Counted from the stretch's first letter, positions 6,676 through 14,229 are shown. The stretch is DNA of 17,037 nt from Campylobacteraceae bacterium (GCA_027026055.1 JALVPA010000073.1:1-17037); one strand, 5' to 3'. Program-made: numbers and translations. Notes: generated from the letters alone by a model not told the origin.

Positions 6676-7461
6676 TTACGGGCGTACTATCGGACCGTTC
6701 ATCCCACGACATTCGCGATATACACGCGCCGCCTCTTCGGTATCGAAACCCAACAACCATACGCGATAGAGCGTCCCGTTTTTATCTTCCGCTTTACGTA
6801 TCTCCACACGATAAGGTTTACGAATCTTCTCTTTTGCGACAAAGCGGCGTTTCGTCTCTATCGCACCCTCTTTTCGCCTGAAAGCGCCCAGCTGAATACC
6901 GAAATCACGCAAACGTATCTGCTTGAGTGCCGTTGAGGATCCTGCGACCGACTTGTCGGAAGATTTCGTAACTTTGCCGGCAAACCCGACAACCTCGAGC
7001 TCCACTTTCGCAATCCCAGATTTATCGAGTCCGAGCTCTTTACCCGCCGCATAACTGCAATCGATCACACGTCCTCTGACAAAGGGACCTCTATCGTTGA
7101 TACGTACCACGGTAGAACGGCCGTTTTGCAGATTGGTCACGCGCACCATCGTATCCATGGGCCACGTCTTGTGCGCCGCCGTTTTTGCATACATGTTATA
7201 GCGTTCGCCGTTACTGGTATATTTGCCGTGAAAGTTCGGACCGTACCAACTGGCGATACCTCGCATCTTTTGCCCCACTTTAACGAATGTCGGGCGATAT
7301 GTCCTACCAAGTACCGTATAACACCGCATCGTAGAACGATGGCGCGCCGCACTCGTGAACTTCGTCGTCTCGTAGGTCGCGGCGGGCTCCACATCGCGTA
7401 AACATCCTTGTATTATAAAGATCTCAAGGAGTGCGACTCCTATCGTTAAGTATCTGTACAT
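6676..7461 (-). CDS. rlpA: RlpA-like septal ring protein: double-psi beta-barrel plus SPOR domain, putative lipoprotein
   Basis: RlpA proteins bind peptidoglycan, and some (Pseudomonas) are lytic transglycosylases acting on denuded septal glycan. The 261 residues show a hydrophobic N-terminus ending at IIQGC (Cys20), an imperfect lipobox. The double-psi beta-barrel runs from about 66 to 160 with GIASWYGPNFHGKYTSNGE, TAAHKTWP, VRVTNL.NGRS and INDRGPF. A C-terminal SPOR domain spans about 183-261 (FGIQLGAF.., YRVWLLGFDTEEAA). Within the barrel Glu86 and His97 are present, but the position corresponding to the catalytic Asp of Pseudomonas RlpA is Asn89 (see findings). It is the first gene of the cluster, with AAAGAGG before the ATG. 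Homologues are Cj0646 and HP1571; the mltD gene that accompanies them is missing here. Confidence 0.92.
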   Translation of the reverse strand: MYRYLTIGVALLEIFIIQGCLRDVEPAATYETTKFTSAARHRSTMRCYTVLGRTYRPTFVKVGQKMRGIASWYGPNFHGKYTSNGERYNMYAKTAAHKTWPMDTMVRVTNLQNGRSTVVRINDRGPFVRGRVIDCSYAAGKELGLDKSGIAKVELEVVGFAGKVTKSSDKSVAGSSTALKQIRLRDFGIQLGAFRRKEGAIETKRRFVAKEKIRKPYRVEIRKAEDKNGTLYRVWLLGFDTEEAARVYRECRGMNGPIVRP

Positions 7462-7502
7462 ACGCCTCTTTCCGTTACTATCCGTCTGTATCCGTATTAA
7501 TA

Positions 7503-7508
7503 ATTATA
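7503..7508 (-). promoter_or_regulatory. Probable -10 box of the rlpA-hisB-kdsC-lptC-lptA-engB-...-mrdA cluster
   Basis: A perfect TATAAT on the minus strand, inside the 83-bp gap between tatD and rlpA. It predicts transcription start near 7496 and a leader of about 35 nt before the rlpA ATG. No good -35 hexamer is seen 17 nt upstream, which is common in Campylobacterota. No other convincing promoter or gap larger than 20 bp exists between here and the end of mrdA, so this may serve all nine genes. Confidence 0.55.
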
Positions 7509-7544
7509 GCGTAGCGCCCTTAGAAATCGAATGTGTCGAAGCAA

Positions 7545-8315
7545 CTAAATATCGAAAAGTCGTCGAGTGTTTTCGCGTGTAATTTCGGCGATTTTCATAA
7601 TGTCGCATTGCGACAGTTCCGCCATTTTTTCGGCGACGAATCGGCAATAAGCGGGTTCGTTTCGTTTGCCGCGATAAGGATGCGGCGTCAGATAGGGCGC
7701 GTCGGTTTCGATCAGTAATCGTTCTTTCGGGATTTGCGGATAGACATTGACCAATTTGCGAGCGTTTTTAAACGTCAATACCCCGCCGATACCATAATAG
7801 AAATTGCGTTTCGCCAGCGTGAGTAACGTCGCGTCCGCATTGTAACAGTGCAACACCCCGCCACGTTCGGAGGCATGCGCTTCAAGCAACGATAGCGAAT
7901 CGGCGCTTGCCTCTCGAATATGGACGATGAGCGGTTTAGCGGCTTCCCTTGCCAACGCGATCTGATCGACAAAAACCTCTTTTTGGATACGTTTCTCCTC
8001 GGCGATTTTCACTTCGCTTTCGGGCAAACGGTAATAATCCAATCCGCACTCTCCCACCGCTACACACTTCTCGTGAGAAAGATACCGCTCCAACGGCTTT
8101 CTATCGTAACGACGCGCATCGTAAGGATGTACCCCCACGGCAAAATAGACATTGTCGTAACTCTCTGCGATTTTCACCGCTTTGCTCAATGTGTCGGGGT
8201 CGGCACCGGGAACGATAAATTTCTCCACTCCCGCTTCGCGGGCTCTTTCTATCACCGCATCCAAATCTTCATCGTAGCGTACGTCGTCAAGATGGCAATG
8301 CGTATCGACAATCAT
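7545..8315 (-). CDS. tatD: TatD-family metal-dependent hydrolase/DNase
   Basis: TIM-barrel metallohydrolase of the amidohydrolase superfamily; E. coli members act as 3'-5' exonucleases in DNA repair and on D-aminoacyl substrates, so the exact substrate is open. The 256 residues carry the full ligand set: His6 and His8 (DTHCHLD), Glu89 (VGECGLDYY), His132 (LIVHIREA), His156 (VLHCYNAD) and Asp205 (IETDAPYLTP). Length is normal. AGGA lies 9 nt before the ATG at 8315, and an extended -10 element is just upstream, so it has its own promoter. The 83-bp gap and promoter on its downstream side suggest it is a separate unit from rlpA. Homologues are Cj0644 and HP1573 at the same place. Confidence 0.94.
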   Translation of the reverse strand: MIVDTHCHLDDVRYDEDLDAVIERAREAGVEKFIVPGADPDTLSKAVKIAESYDNVYFAVGVHPYDARRYDRKPLERYLSHEKCVAVGECGLDYYRLPESEVKIAEEKRIQKEVFVDQIALAREAAKPLIVHIREASADSLSLLEAHASERGGVLHCYNADATLLTLAKRNFYYGIGGVLTFKNARKLVNVYPQIPKERLLIETDAPYLTPHPYRGKRNEPAYCRFVAEKMAELSQCDIMKIAEITRENTRRLFDI

Positions 8316-8338
8316 CTCGTCGGTCCTTTTTTGACGCC

Positions 8339-8347
8339 ATTATAACA
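8339..8347 (-). promoter_or_regulatory. Extended -10 promoter of tatD
   Basis: The minus strand reads TGTTATAAT, an extended -10 (TGn + TATAAT). Transcription would start near 8332, giving a leader of about 17 nt that still holds the AGGA ribosome site. It faces away from the divergent Hpt gene in the 120-bp intergenic region; no equally good promoter for the Hpt gene could be picked out. Confidence 0.6.
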
Positions 8348-8423
8348 AAATACGCCCGCCATACGCCGTAATAACGCATTCCATACGGTTTTCTAAAGAG
8401 AAATTGGTTAAGATTTTCGGTGA

Positions 8424-8430
8424 TAGGAGG
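8424..8430 (+). promoter_or_regulatory. Strong ribosome binding site of the Hpt gene
   Basis: TAGGAGG, 5 nt before the ATG at 8436, close to the anti-16S consensus. It fixes the start and places the membrane helix at the very N-terminus. Confidence 0.75.
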
Positions 8431-8435
8431 TTCGT

Positions 8436-9218
8436 ATGTGGATATATATCGCAATGGCCGTAGTCATCGTTTTTATTTTATTTGTCGTATACAAAGAGTA
8501 TCAAAACGAGAAGCGTTACCGTCTCGAACAAGAAGCCAAACGTCGAAAACGACGCCAAAAACTTACGCCCAAAGTCGAAAAACGACGCACGCCCGCTCCC
8601 CGGCCCGAAAAAACACCGCCGCATGAGGGACAAATGCCAGAAGCGACGAAGGTCGCGAAACAAAACGTCGCAACGCCGAAACGACCTACGGTTTCGACTC
8701 CCGAAAAAGAAGAAAAAGAGGTGCAAAAAGCGGAGACAAAAGCGAAAACCGCACATCCCGCCGCCGAAACAAACGAAAAAACACCTCCCGCCGTTTCACG
8801 GACAAAAACCGAACCCTCGGTCGACAAAACGACACCGACCGAAGAGGAGAAAAAGGAACAAACCCCGCTTCCTTCCGGCGACTACCCCGAATTTAGTTAC
8901 AAGCGACTTTTGGAGATGGGACTGAACGACGAAGAGGCAAAAGAGTTCGTCCGAGAGCTCATCCCGCAAATCGACGAACAAATCCCCAAAATCGAAGAGG
9001 CGATGGAGATTCCCGATTATCACAAGATGGAACGCCTTACGCACAGCATCAAAGGCTCTTCGACAAACCTCGGCGAAGGCGGGGTAGCGGACGTGCTGGT
9101 CGATTACAACACCTACCTTAAGAGCGGGAAAGATATGTCGATCATTCGCGCTTACCACAAACACCTGATCACCTATCTCGAAAAACTGAAAAAGCGCTTT
9201 TCGAAAACGGAAGCGTAG
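8436..9218 (+). CDS. Membrane-anchored histidine phosphotransfer (Hpt) domain protein
   Basis: A 260-residue protein of three parts. Residues 2-19 form a single membrane helix (WIYIAMAVVIVFILFVVY) at the extreme N-terminus. Residues 20-145 form a long low-complexity, highly charged linker rich in Lys, Glu, Pro and Thr, starting with a basic coil (KRRKRRQK). Residues 148-258 form an Hpt four-helix bundle with the phospho-acceptor motif THSIKGSSTNLG; His203 is the predicted phosphorylation site, followed by Lys206 and Gly207. Hpt domains relay phosphoryl groups between response regulators and histidine kinases; no kinase or receiver domain is in the protein or the window, so its partner is unknown. 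The basic coil after the helix predicts the Hpt domain is cytoplasmic. It lies between tatD and recN, where C. jejuni has the response regulator CbrR (Cj0643, from memory). Its stop is 3 bp from that of convergent recN. Confidence 0.87.
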   Translation: MWIYIAMAVVIVFILFVVYKEYQNEKRYRLEQEAKRRKRRQKLTPKVEKRRTPAPRPEKTPPHEGQMPEATKVAKQNVATPKRPTVSTPEKEEKEVQKAETKAKTAHPAAETNEKTPPAVSRTKTEPSVDKTTPTEEEKKEQTPLPSGDYPEFSYKRLLEMGLNDEEAKEFVRELIPQIDEQIPKIEEAMEIPDYHKMERLTHSIKGSSTNLGEGGVADVLVDYNTYLKSGKDMSIIRAYHKHLITYLEKLKKRFSKTEA

Positions 9219-9221
9219 TCG

Positions 9222-10763
9222 CTACACCGCCGCTTTGCGCAACCGCGTGGCAAACGCTACCGCTTCTTCCTGCGCGGATTCACCTCCAACGATACGCGCA
9301 ATCTCCTCGATACGTCTCTTCTCGTCCAACACCTCGGCGCGGCTGACACCCGCTTCGTCCTTGTAGATACGGATATGTTGCGACGCTTTGGCGCTCAAAT
9401 GGGGTTGGTGCGAAATCGCAAAAACTTGATAATGCGCGGCCAGACGCTCCATCATCTCCGCGACGGCTATAGACTCGTCGCCGCTGACATTGGCGTCGAT
9501 CTCGTCGAAAACCAAAAGCGTCTCTTTGCGTTTACCTTGCGGAACACTCGCCGCAAGCAACGCCAAACGAACACGATTAAACTCCCCGCCGCTTAGCGTT
9601 TCCGCGGTACTCTCTCCCATTTTGAGCGATACCGCATCACACCCGTTTTCCCCCAAGTCCGTCTCTTCGAAAACAAAACGAAGCGGCTGAAGACGCAACC
9701 GCTTCAAATCCGACTCGAGTTCGATTTGCATCGTTTCGGCTTCTTTTTTTCGCGCCGAGGAGATCCGTTTTGCCAAAATACGCAACTCCCGCGCCTCCAA
9801 ACTTAAAAACTGCCCGAGCGTCGAAAGATCTTCGTCGATATGCATCAAAGAGGCGAGTTCCGCCTCTTTTTCCTCTTTATAACGCAACGCTTCGGCAATC
9901 GATCCGAAACGCTTTTTGAGCGTATTGAGTTGCGAAAGACGCTCCAGTACCTCTTCGACGTTTACCTCTTCGAGTTCTTCGCTAAGCGAAAGGGCTTCTT
10001 CCGTTTCCGCACGCAATCTGTTCATCGCATCGGAAAAGTAACTCACGTCCGATTCGATCAACGCATAGAGCCTTTCGACGGCGGTTTCGTAGCGAAAAAT
10101 CGCCTCTACCTCCGCCAACGCTTCTTTGATCTTATCGATTTTGGAGAGCTTGCGTTTGACGCTCAATAACGCCTCTTCCTCCTCTTCTTTGGGATCGATG
10201 CCGGCAATCTTGTCTATTTCGAAACGCAAAAACTCGATACGCTCCGCGCGTTCGCTTTTTTGCCGTAGCATCTCTTCGTATTGTTTGCGCTTCGCTTCGT
10301 AGGCGCGAAACCGTTTCGTATATTCGCGAAGCGTTTTGCGAAAGTCTTTTTCTTTGTCTCCGAGACGGGTATCGAGCATCTCTATCAACATTTCGCTCGT
10401 AAGCATCGTTTTATCTCTAACGCTAAGATGACGCACATAAGGTGAAAAAAGCGTTTTAAGCCGCTTTTTGGCAATCGTTTGACCGTCGATAAAAAAACGC
10501 ACCTTCTCTTTTTTAAGTAGTTTCAGCGTCACTTCTTCACCCAACAAATAGGCGTCGTCGCTCAAATTCGCCGGTTTTTTCAAAACGACTTCGCAAAGCT
10601 CCGGCACCGCATCCGCGCTATGTCCGAACATTCCGAGAATCGCGGAGAGAAAGAGCGATTTTCCCGCGCCGCTTGGTCCGGTAAAGACCACCAAGCCGTC
10701 GTCGAATTCCAACTCGATTTCGTCGAAACCGACCAACGATTTGACCAATATCCGTTCTACCAA
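9222..10763 (-). CDS. recN: DNA repair ATPase RecN
   Basis: SMC-like ATPase acting early in double-strand-break repair. The 513 residues show Walker A GPSGAGKS (29-36) at the N-terminus, a central charged heptad-rich region (about 140-340) forming the antiparallel coiled coil, and at the C-terminus the ABC signature LSGGE (from 390), Walker B LLVFDEID (about 416-423) and the H-loop ISHQPHLS with His452. It is shorter than E. coli RecN (about 550) because of a shorter coiled coil, similar to Campylobacter RecN. Its first 7 bp overlap the end of nadK, so the two are co-transcribed and coupled. It converges on the Hpt gene with 3 bp between stops and no terminator seen. C. jejuni Cj0642 is the positional homologue. 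Confidence 0.95.
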   Translation of the reverse strand: MVERILVKSLVGFDEIELEFDDGLVVFTGPSGAGKSLFLSAILGMFGHSADAVPELCEVVLKKPANLSDDAYLLGEEVTLKLLKKEKVRFFIDGQTIAKKRLKTLFSPYVRHLSVRDKTMLTSEMLIEMLDTRLGDKEKDFRKTLREYTKRFRAYEAKRKQYEEMLRQKSERAERIEFLRFEIDKIAGIDPKEEEEEALLSVKRKLSKIDKIKEALAEVEAIFRYETAVERLYALIESDVSYFSDAMNRLRAETEEALSLSEELEEVNVEEVLERLSQLNTLKKRFGSIAEALRYKEEKEAELASLMHIDEDLSTLGQFLSLEARELRILAKRISSARKKEAETMQIELESDLKRLRLQPLRFVFEETDLGENGCDAVSLKMGESTAETLSGGEFNRVRLALLAASVPQGKRKETLLVFDEIDANVSGDESIAVAEMMERLAAHYQVFAISHQPHLSAKASQHIRIYKDEAGVSRAEVLDEKRRIEEIARIVGGESAQEEAVAFATRLRKAAV

Positions 10764-11629
10764 TTACGCTCTCCCCAATGCAGTTTTTCGCGCAATACCG
10801 AAAAGTAGTTGTGCTCTTTGCGATGCAAAAGCGTCGCGCCGATCTTCGCCCCTTCGATATGCAGAATGTCACCCTTTTCGAGTTCGTAAATCTCCTGACC
10901 GTCTATCGAGGCGATGGCGCGATACTTTTCGGCATCGAGTTCGATGCTGAAATCGGCGGGTACGACCAAGGGACGCTGATTTGCCAACGAATGCGCCAAA
11001 ACAGGCGTGATGATAAACGCTTGCGTCAACGGATAGAGTATCGGACCGCCTGCGGAGAGATTGTACGCCGTCGAACCCGTAGGCGTGGAGATAATGAGCC
11101 CGTCACCCGTGTAGGAGTTGAAACGTTCGCCGTCGATGGAGGCGTTGACTTTCACCATTTTGGAGGGCTCCGGAGAGGTGATCACCACGTCGTTAAAAGC
11201 GATAAAACGTATAGTCGTACCGCTTTTTTTGGAGATGTGACCTTCGATCATCATCCGCTGATCGAGACGGAAATCTCCGCGTTTGAGATTCTCCAAAAAG
11301 GTATCGACTTCCTCGATCGTGATATCCGCCAAAAATCCCAGATTGCCGGCATTGATACCTACGACGGGGATATGATAACCGTAGCTGCGTCGCACCACCG
11401 AAAGCAACGTGCCGTCGCCGCCGAGCGAAACCAAAAAATCGACCGTTTCGCAAATCGTATCGAGCGCGACGCCTTTGCGTCCTATCATTCGTGCGGAGTG
11501 CTCTTCGAGAAGCACGTCGATACCGTGCGCTTCGAACTTTTTTTCGATATCGGCATAAAGCGGTGCGATCTCCGGCGCGTCGGGTTTGAGGATAAATCCC
11601 GCTTTTTCGCATCGTAAAGAGCTTGGCAT
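10757..11629 (-). CDS. nadK: NAD kinase
   Basis: Phosphorylates NAD+ to NADP+ in the cytoplasm. The 290-residue protein has the family signatures: GGDGT (70-74) with the catalytic Asp, NAGNLGFL (93-100), FNDVVI (145-150) and the strongly conserved GDGLIISTPTGSTAYNLSAGGP (176-196). The N-terminus FILKPDAPEI fits the first strand, and AAAGGAG lies about 6 nt before the ATG at 11629. The gene is divergent from aspS and overlaps recN by 7 bp at its 3' end. The pair nadK-recN is conserved in C. jejuni (Cj0641-Cj0642). No clear promoter for it was picked out in the 129-bp gap to aspS; a TATTTT near 11675-11680 on the minus strand is only a weak candidate. Confidence 0.96.
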   Translation of the reverse strand: MPSSLRCEKAGFILKPDAPEIAPLYADIEKKFEAHGIDVLLEEHSARMIGRKGVALDTICETVDFLVSLGGDGTLLSVVRRSYGYHIPVVGINAGNLGFLADITIEEVDTFLENLKRGDFRLDQRMMIEGHISKKSGTTIRFIAFNDVVITSPEPSKMVKVNASIDGERFNSYTGDGLIISTPTGSTAYNLSAGGPILYPLTQAFIITPVLAHSLANQRPLVVPADFSIELDAEKYRAIASIDGQEIYELEKGDILHIEGAKIGATLLHRKEHNYFSVLREKLHWGERNW

Positions 11630-11702
11630 CTCTCTCCTTTATTCTCGATGACAACTTTCGCTTATGGAAGCGTAACATAAAATAGCTGGAAGTTCTAATC
11701 GC

Positions 11703-11716
11703 TTTTTGGATATAAT
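11703..11716 (+). promoter_or_regulatory. Promoter of aspS: T-rich, GG and TATAAT element
   Basis: TTTTTGGATATAAT, followed by CGC. A T-run just upstream of TATAAT with weak or no -35 box is the known pattern of Campylobacterota sigma-70 promoters. Start would be near 11723, giving a leader of about 36 nt to the GTG. The same arrangement, including the trailing CGC, precedes cysS. Confidence 0.7.
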
Positions 11717-11758
11717 CGCGCCACTATAAACGATGCATATATCGCCAAAGGATAGCAT

Positions 11759-13510
11759 GTGAGAACACACTACTGCGCCGAAATCGACACGCCGCTCATC
11801 GGAGAGACCGTCACCGTGGCGGGATGGGTCGCCAGCCGACGAGACCACGGAGGCGTCATCTTCATCGATCTCAGAGACAAAGACGAACCCGTACAACTCG
11901 TCTGCGACCCCGCCGACAGCGCCGAAGCGCACAAAGTCGCCGACGAAGTGCGCGACCAATATGTCCTGATCGCCACGGGAAAGGTCCGCGCCAGAGGCGA
12001 AGGACTCGAAAACCCCAACCTCAAAACTGGCAAAGTCGAAATCGTCGTCGAAAAACTGACGATCGAAAACCGCTCCAAACCGATGCCTTTCGATCTGGGC
12101 GACGACAAAGTCAACGAAGAAATTCGTCTCAAATATCGTTATCTCGAACTGCGTACGCAACGCATGTACGACATCTTCAAACTCCGTTCCAAAGCTACCA
12201 TCGCCGCTAGAAACGCGTTGGACAAGATGGGCTTTTTGGAGGTCGAAACCCCCGTATTGACCAAATCGACACCCGAAGGGGCGCGCGACTATCTCGTCCC
12301 CAGCCGCGTACACCCCGGCGAATTTTACGCCCTGCCCCAATCTCCGCAACTTTTCAAACAGCTCTTGATGGTCGGCGGATTCGACCGCTATTTTCAAATC
12401 GCCAAATGTTTCCGCGACGAAGATTTGCGTGCCGACAGACAGCCCGAGTTTACCCAAATCGACGTCGAGATGAGTTTTTGCACCCAAGACGACGTGATCG
12501 AGACGGCCGAAAAGCTCATCCATGCGATTTTTACCGAATGTGGCATCGAGATCCCCGCATCCTTTCCGCGCATGACCTATCGCGAAGCGATGGAAAAATA
12601 CGGTAGCGACAAGCCCGATTTGCGTTTCGGTATGGAGATGGTCGACGTGATCGACATTTTCGAACGTTGCGACAACGAGATCTTCTCCACCATCGCCAAA
12701 GCGCCCAAAAAAAACCGCATCAAAGCGCTCAAAGTTCCCAACGGCGACAACATCTTCTCCAAACGCCAGATGAAAGGGTTTGAAGAGTACGTACGCAAAT
12801 TCGGCGCACAAGGGCTCGGCTATTTCCAGATGAAAGAGGAAGGACTTAAAGGTCCGCTGACCAAATTCTTCAACGAAGACGATTTGCAAGCGATCGTCGA
12901 GCGTTGCGAATTGCAGATAGGCGACGTGGTCTTCTTCGGCGCGGGCGAGAAAAAAGTCGTTCTCGACTATATGGGACGTTTCCGTCTCTATCTGGCGGAG
13001 TTGATGGGTATCGTACCGGATGATGTCTATAAATTCGTCTGGATCGTAGATTTTCCGATGTTCGAGATCGAAGAGGGACGCATCAAGGCGCTACATCACC
13101 CTTTCACGCAACCCAAATCGCTTGACTACGCCGATATCGAAGAGATCGAGTCTATCGCCTACGATATCGTACTCAACGGTACGGAGCTCGGCGGCGGCTC
13201 GATCCGTATCCATAAAGAGGAGATACAAGAAGAGATCTTCAAACTTTTGGGCATCTCCGAAGAAGAGGCGCAAGAGAAGTTCGGCTTTTTGCTCGATGCA
13301 CTCAAGTTCGGCGCACCGCCGCACGGCGGATTTGCCATCGGACTCGATCGTCTCATTATGCTCATGGCAAAAACCGACAGTATCCGAGACGTCATCGCCT
13401 TCCCCAAAACGCAGCGCGCGCAGTGTTTGCTGACCCATGCGCCGAGCGAAGTGGATGCGGAGCAACTTAAAGAACTGCATTTGCGTATTCGTCAAACGCC
13501 GACGACATAA
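11759..13510 (+). CDS. aspS: Aspartyl-tRNA synthetase (probably non-discriminating, Asp/Asn)
   Basis: Class II synthetase charging tRNA-Asp; in Campylobacterota without AsnRS it also charges tRNA-Asn for later GatCAB amidation (family knowledge, not provable here). The 583 residues show an N-terminal OB-fold anticodon domain (about 1-110: GWVASRRDHGGVIFIDLRD), class II motif 2 FRDEDLRADRQPEFTQID from residue 218, the bacterial GAD insertion domain (about 280-430), and motif 3 GGFAIGLDRLIML near the C-terminus preceded by NGTELGGGSIRIH. Length is typical of bacterial AspRS. The start is GTG at 11759, since the ATG two bases earlier runs directly into TGA; AAGGA is about 7 nt upstream. Followed after 42 bp by adk, as in C. 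jejuni (Cj0640, Cj0639). Confidence 0.97.
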   Translation: MRTHYCAEIDTPLIGETVTVAGWVASRRDHGGVIFIDLRDKDEPVQLVCDPADSAEAHKVADEVRDQYVLIATGKVRARGEGLENPNLKTGKVEIVVEKLTIENRSKPMPFDLGDDKVNEEIRLKYRYLELRTQRMYDIFKLRSKATIAARNALDKMGFLEVETPVLTKSTPEGARDYLVPSRVHPGEFYALPQSPQLFKQLLMVGGFDRYFQIAKCFRDEDLRADRQPEFTQIDVEMSFCTQDDVIETAEKLIHAIFTECGIEIPASFPRMTYREAMEKYGSDKPDLRFGMEMVDVIDIFERCDNEIFSTIAKAPKKNRIKALKVPNGDNIFSKRQMKGFEEYVRKFGAQGLGYFQMKEEGLKGPLTKFFNEDDLQAIVERCELQIGDVVFFGAGEKKVVLDYMGRFRLYLAELMGIVPDDVYKFVWIVDFPMFEIEEGRIKALHHPFTQPKSLDYADIEEIESIAYDIVLNGTELGGGSIRIHKEEIQEEIFKLLGISEEEAQEKFGFLLDALKFGAPPHGGFAIGLDRLIMLMAKTDSIRDVIAFPKTQRAQCLLTHAPSEVDAEQLKELHLRIRQTPTT

Positions 13511-13540
13511 AACGCATTTGAAAATTTGGAAACAAAAGCA

Positions 13541-13546
13541 AAAGGA
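13541..13546 (+). promoter_or_regulatory. Ribosome binding site deciding the adk start
   Basis: AAAGGA, 6 nt before the ATG at 13553. An in-frame TTG at 13526 lacks such a site and would add nine residues ahead of the normal adenylate-kinase N-terminus. Confidence 0.75.
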
Positions 13547-13552
13547 TATACG

Positions 13553-14149
13553 ATGAAAAAACTCTTTTTGATTATCGGAGCGCCGGGCTCCGGGAAAACG
13601 ACCGATGCAAGTATCATCGCCGAAAAGCACAGCGACAAAATCGTTCACTACTCTACCGGCGATATGCTTCGAGAAGAGGTCGCCAGCGGTTCGGATCTGG
13701 GCAAAGAGATCGACAGCTATATCTCCAAAGGCGCGTTGGTACCGCTAAACATTATTATAGACACCATCGTCTCCGCCATCAACAACGCACCGGTAGACAC
13801 TATCCTCATCGACGGTTATCCGCGTAGCGTAGAGCAGATGGAAGCCTTCGACGATATCGTCTCCAAAGAGGACAATATCGACCTCGTCTCCGTCATCGAA
13901 GTACGCGTCAGCGAAGCGGTCGCACGCGAGCGCATCCTTGGACGACGCGCCGAAGCGGCACCAGGAGAAGAGCGAAGTGATGACAACGAAGAAGTCTTCG
14001 TACGCCGCATGCAGATCTACACAGAACCGCTCGAAGCGATACGCGATTTCTATACGAAAAAGAACCTTCTAAAAGTGATCGACGGCGAACGAAGCCTCGA
14101 AGAGGTCGTCGCCGATATGGAAAGCTTCATCCTCTCTCGTATCGACTGA
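13553..14149 (+). CDS. adk: Adenylate kinase
   Basis: Catalyses ATP + AMP = 2 ADP in the cytoplasm. The 198-residue protein begins MKKLFLIIGAPGSGKT, with the P-loop at residues 9-16; the AMP site STGDMLREE (34-42) and LIDGYPRSVEQM (about 84-95) are intact, and GRR (about 129-131) opens the LID region. The LID is of the short, zinc-free kind (RRAEAAPGEERSDDNEEVFVRRM), so this is a short-type Adk as in Campylobacter (about 190 residues) rather than the long E. coli form. It lies 42 bp after aspS without a visible promoter and is followed by a hairpin terminator, so aspS-adk is a likely two-gene operon, matching Cj0640-Cj0639. Confidence 0.96.
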   Translation: MKKLFLIIGAPGSGKTTDASIIAEKHSDKIVHYSTGDMLREEVASGSDLGKEIDSYISKGALVPLNIIIDTIVSAINNAPVDTILIDGYPRSVEQMEAFDDIVSKEDNIDLVSVIEVRVSEAVARERILGRRAEAAPGEERSDDNEEVFVRRMQIYTEPLEAIRDFYTKKNLLKVIDGERSLEEVVADMESFILSRID

Positions 14150-14155
14150 CATTTC

Positions 14156-14173
14156 AAAACGCTTCGGCGTTTT
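14156..14173 (+). terminator. Hairpin with TTCG loop after adk
   Basis: A 7-bp stem AAAACGC / GCGTTTT closes a TTCG tetraloop through C-G, an unusually stable loop; the 3' arm supplies a run of four T. It starts 7 bp after the adk stop. The T-run is short, so termination may be partial. Confidence 0.65.
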
Positions 14174-14210
14174 CGAACCCTACACCGCATCCTAGATATA
14201 CATCAAAGTT

Positions 14211-14229
14211 ACTGATTTTATCCATCAGT
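14211..14229. repeat. Short inverted repeat in the adk-fadL intergenic region
   Basis: Perfect 6-bp arms ACTGAT / ATCAGT around a 7-nt spacer, in the 234-bp gap between adk and the fadL gene, about 87 bp upstream of its -35 box. It could be a regulator site or a chance hairpin. Apart from this, the adk hairpin and the promoter, the gap is A+T-rich with no open frame, and a second TATAAT-like string near 14288 has no clear target. Confidence 0.3.

Noticed and set aside
7462..7544. Possible decayed mltD gene between rlpA and tatD
   Set aside because: Only 83 bp, with a promoter-like TATAAT and no coding remnant in any frame.
10778..11617. 279-codon open frame on the plus strand over nadK
   Set aside because: Antisense to conserved GGDG and TPTGSTAY motifs; no ribosome site and no recognisable protein.
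11639..12889. 416-codon open frame on the minus strand opposite aspS
   Set aside because: Exactly antisense to intact AspRS motifs; composition looks like the mirror of a biased coding strand, and no known family motif is seen.
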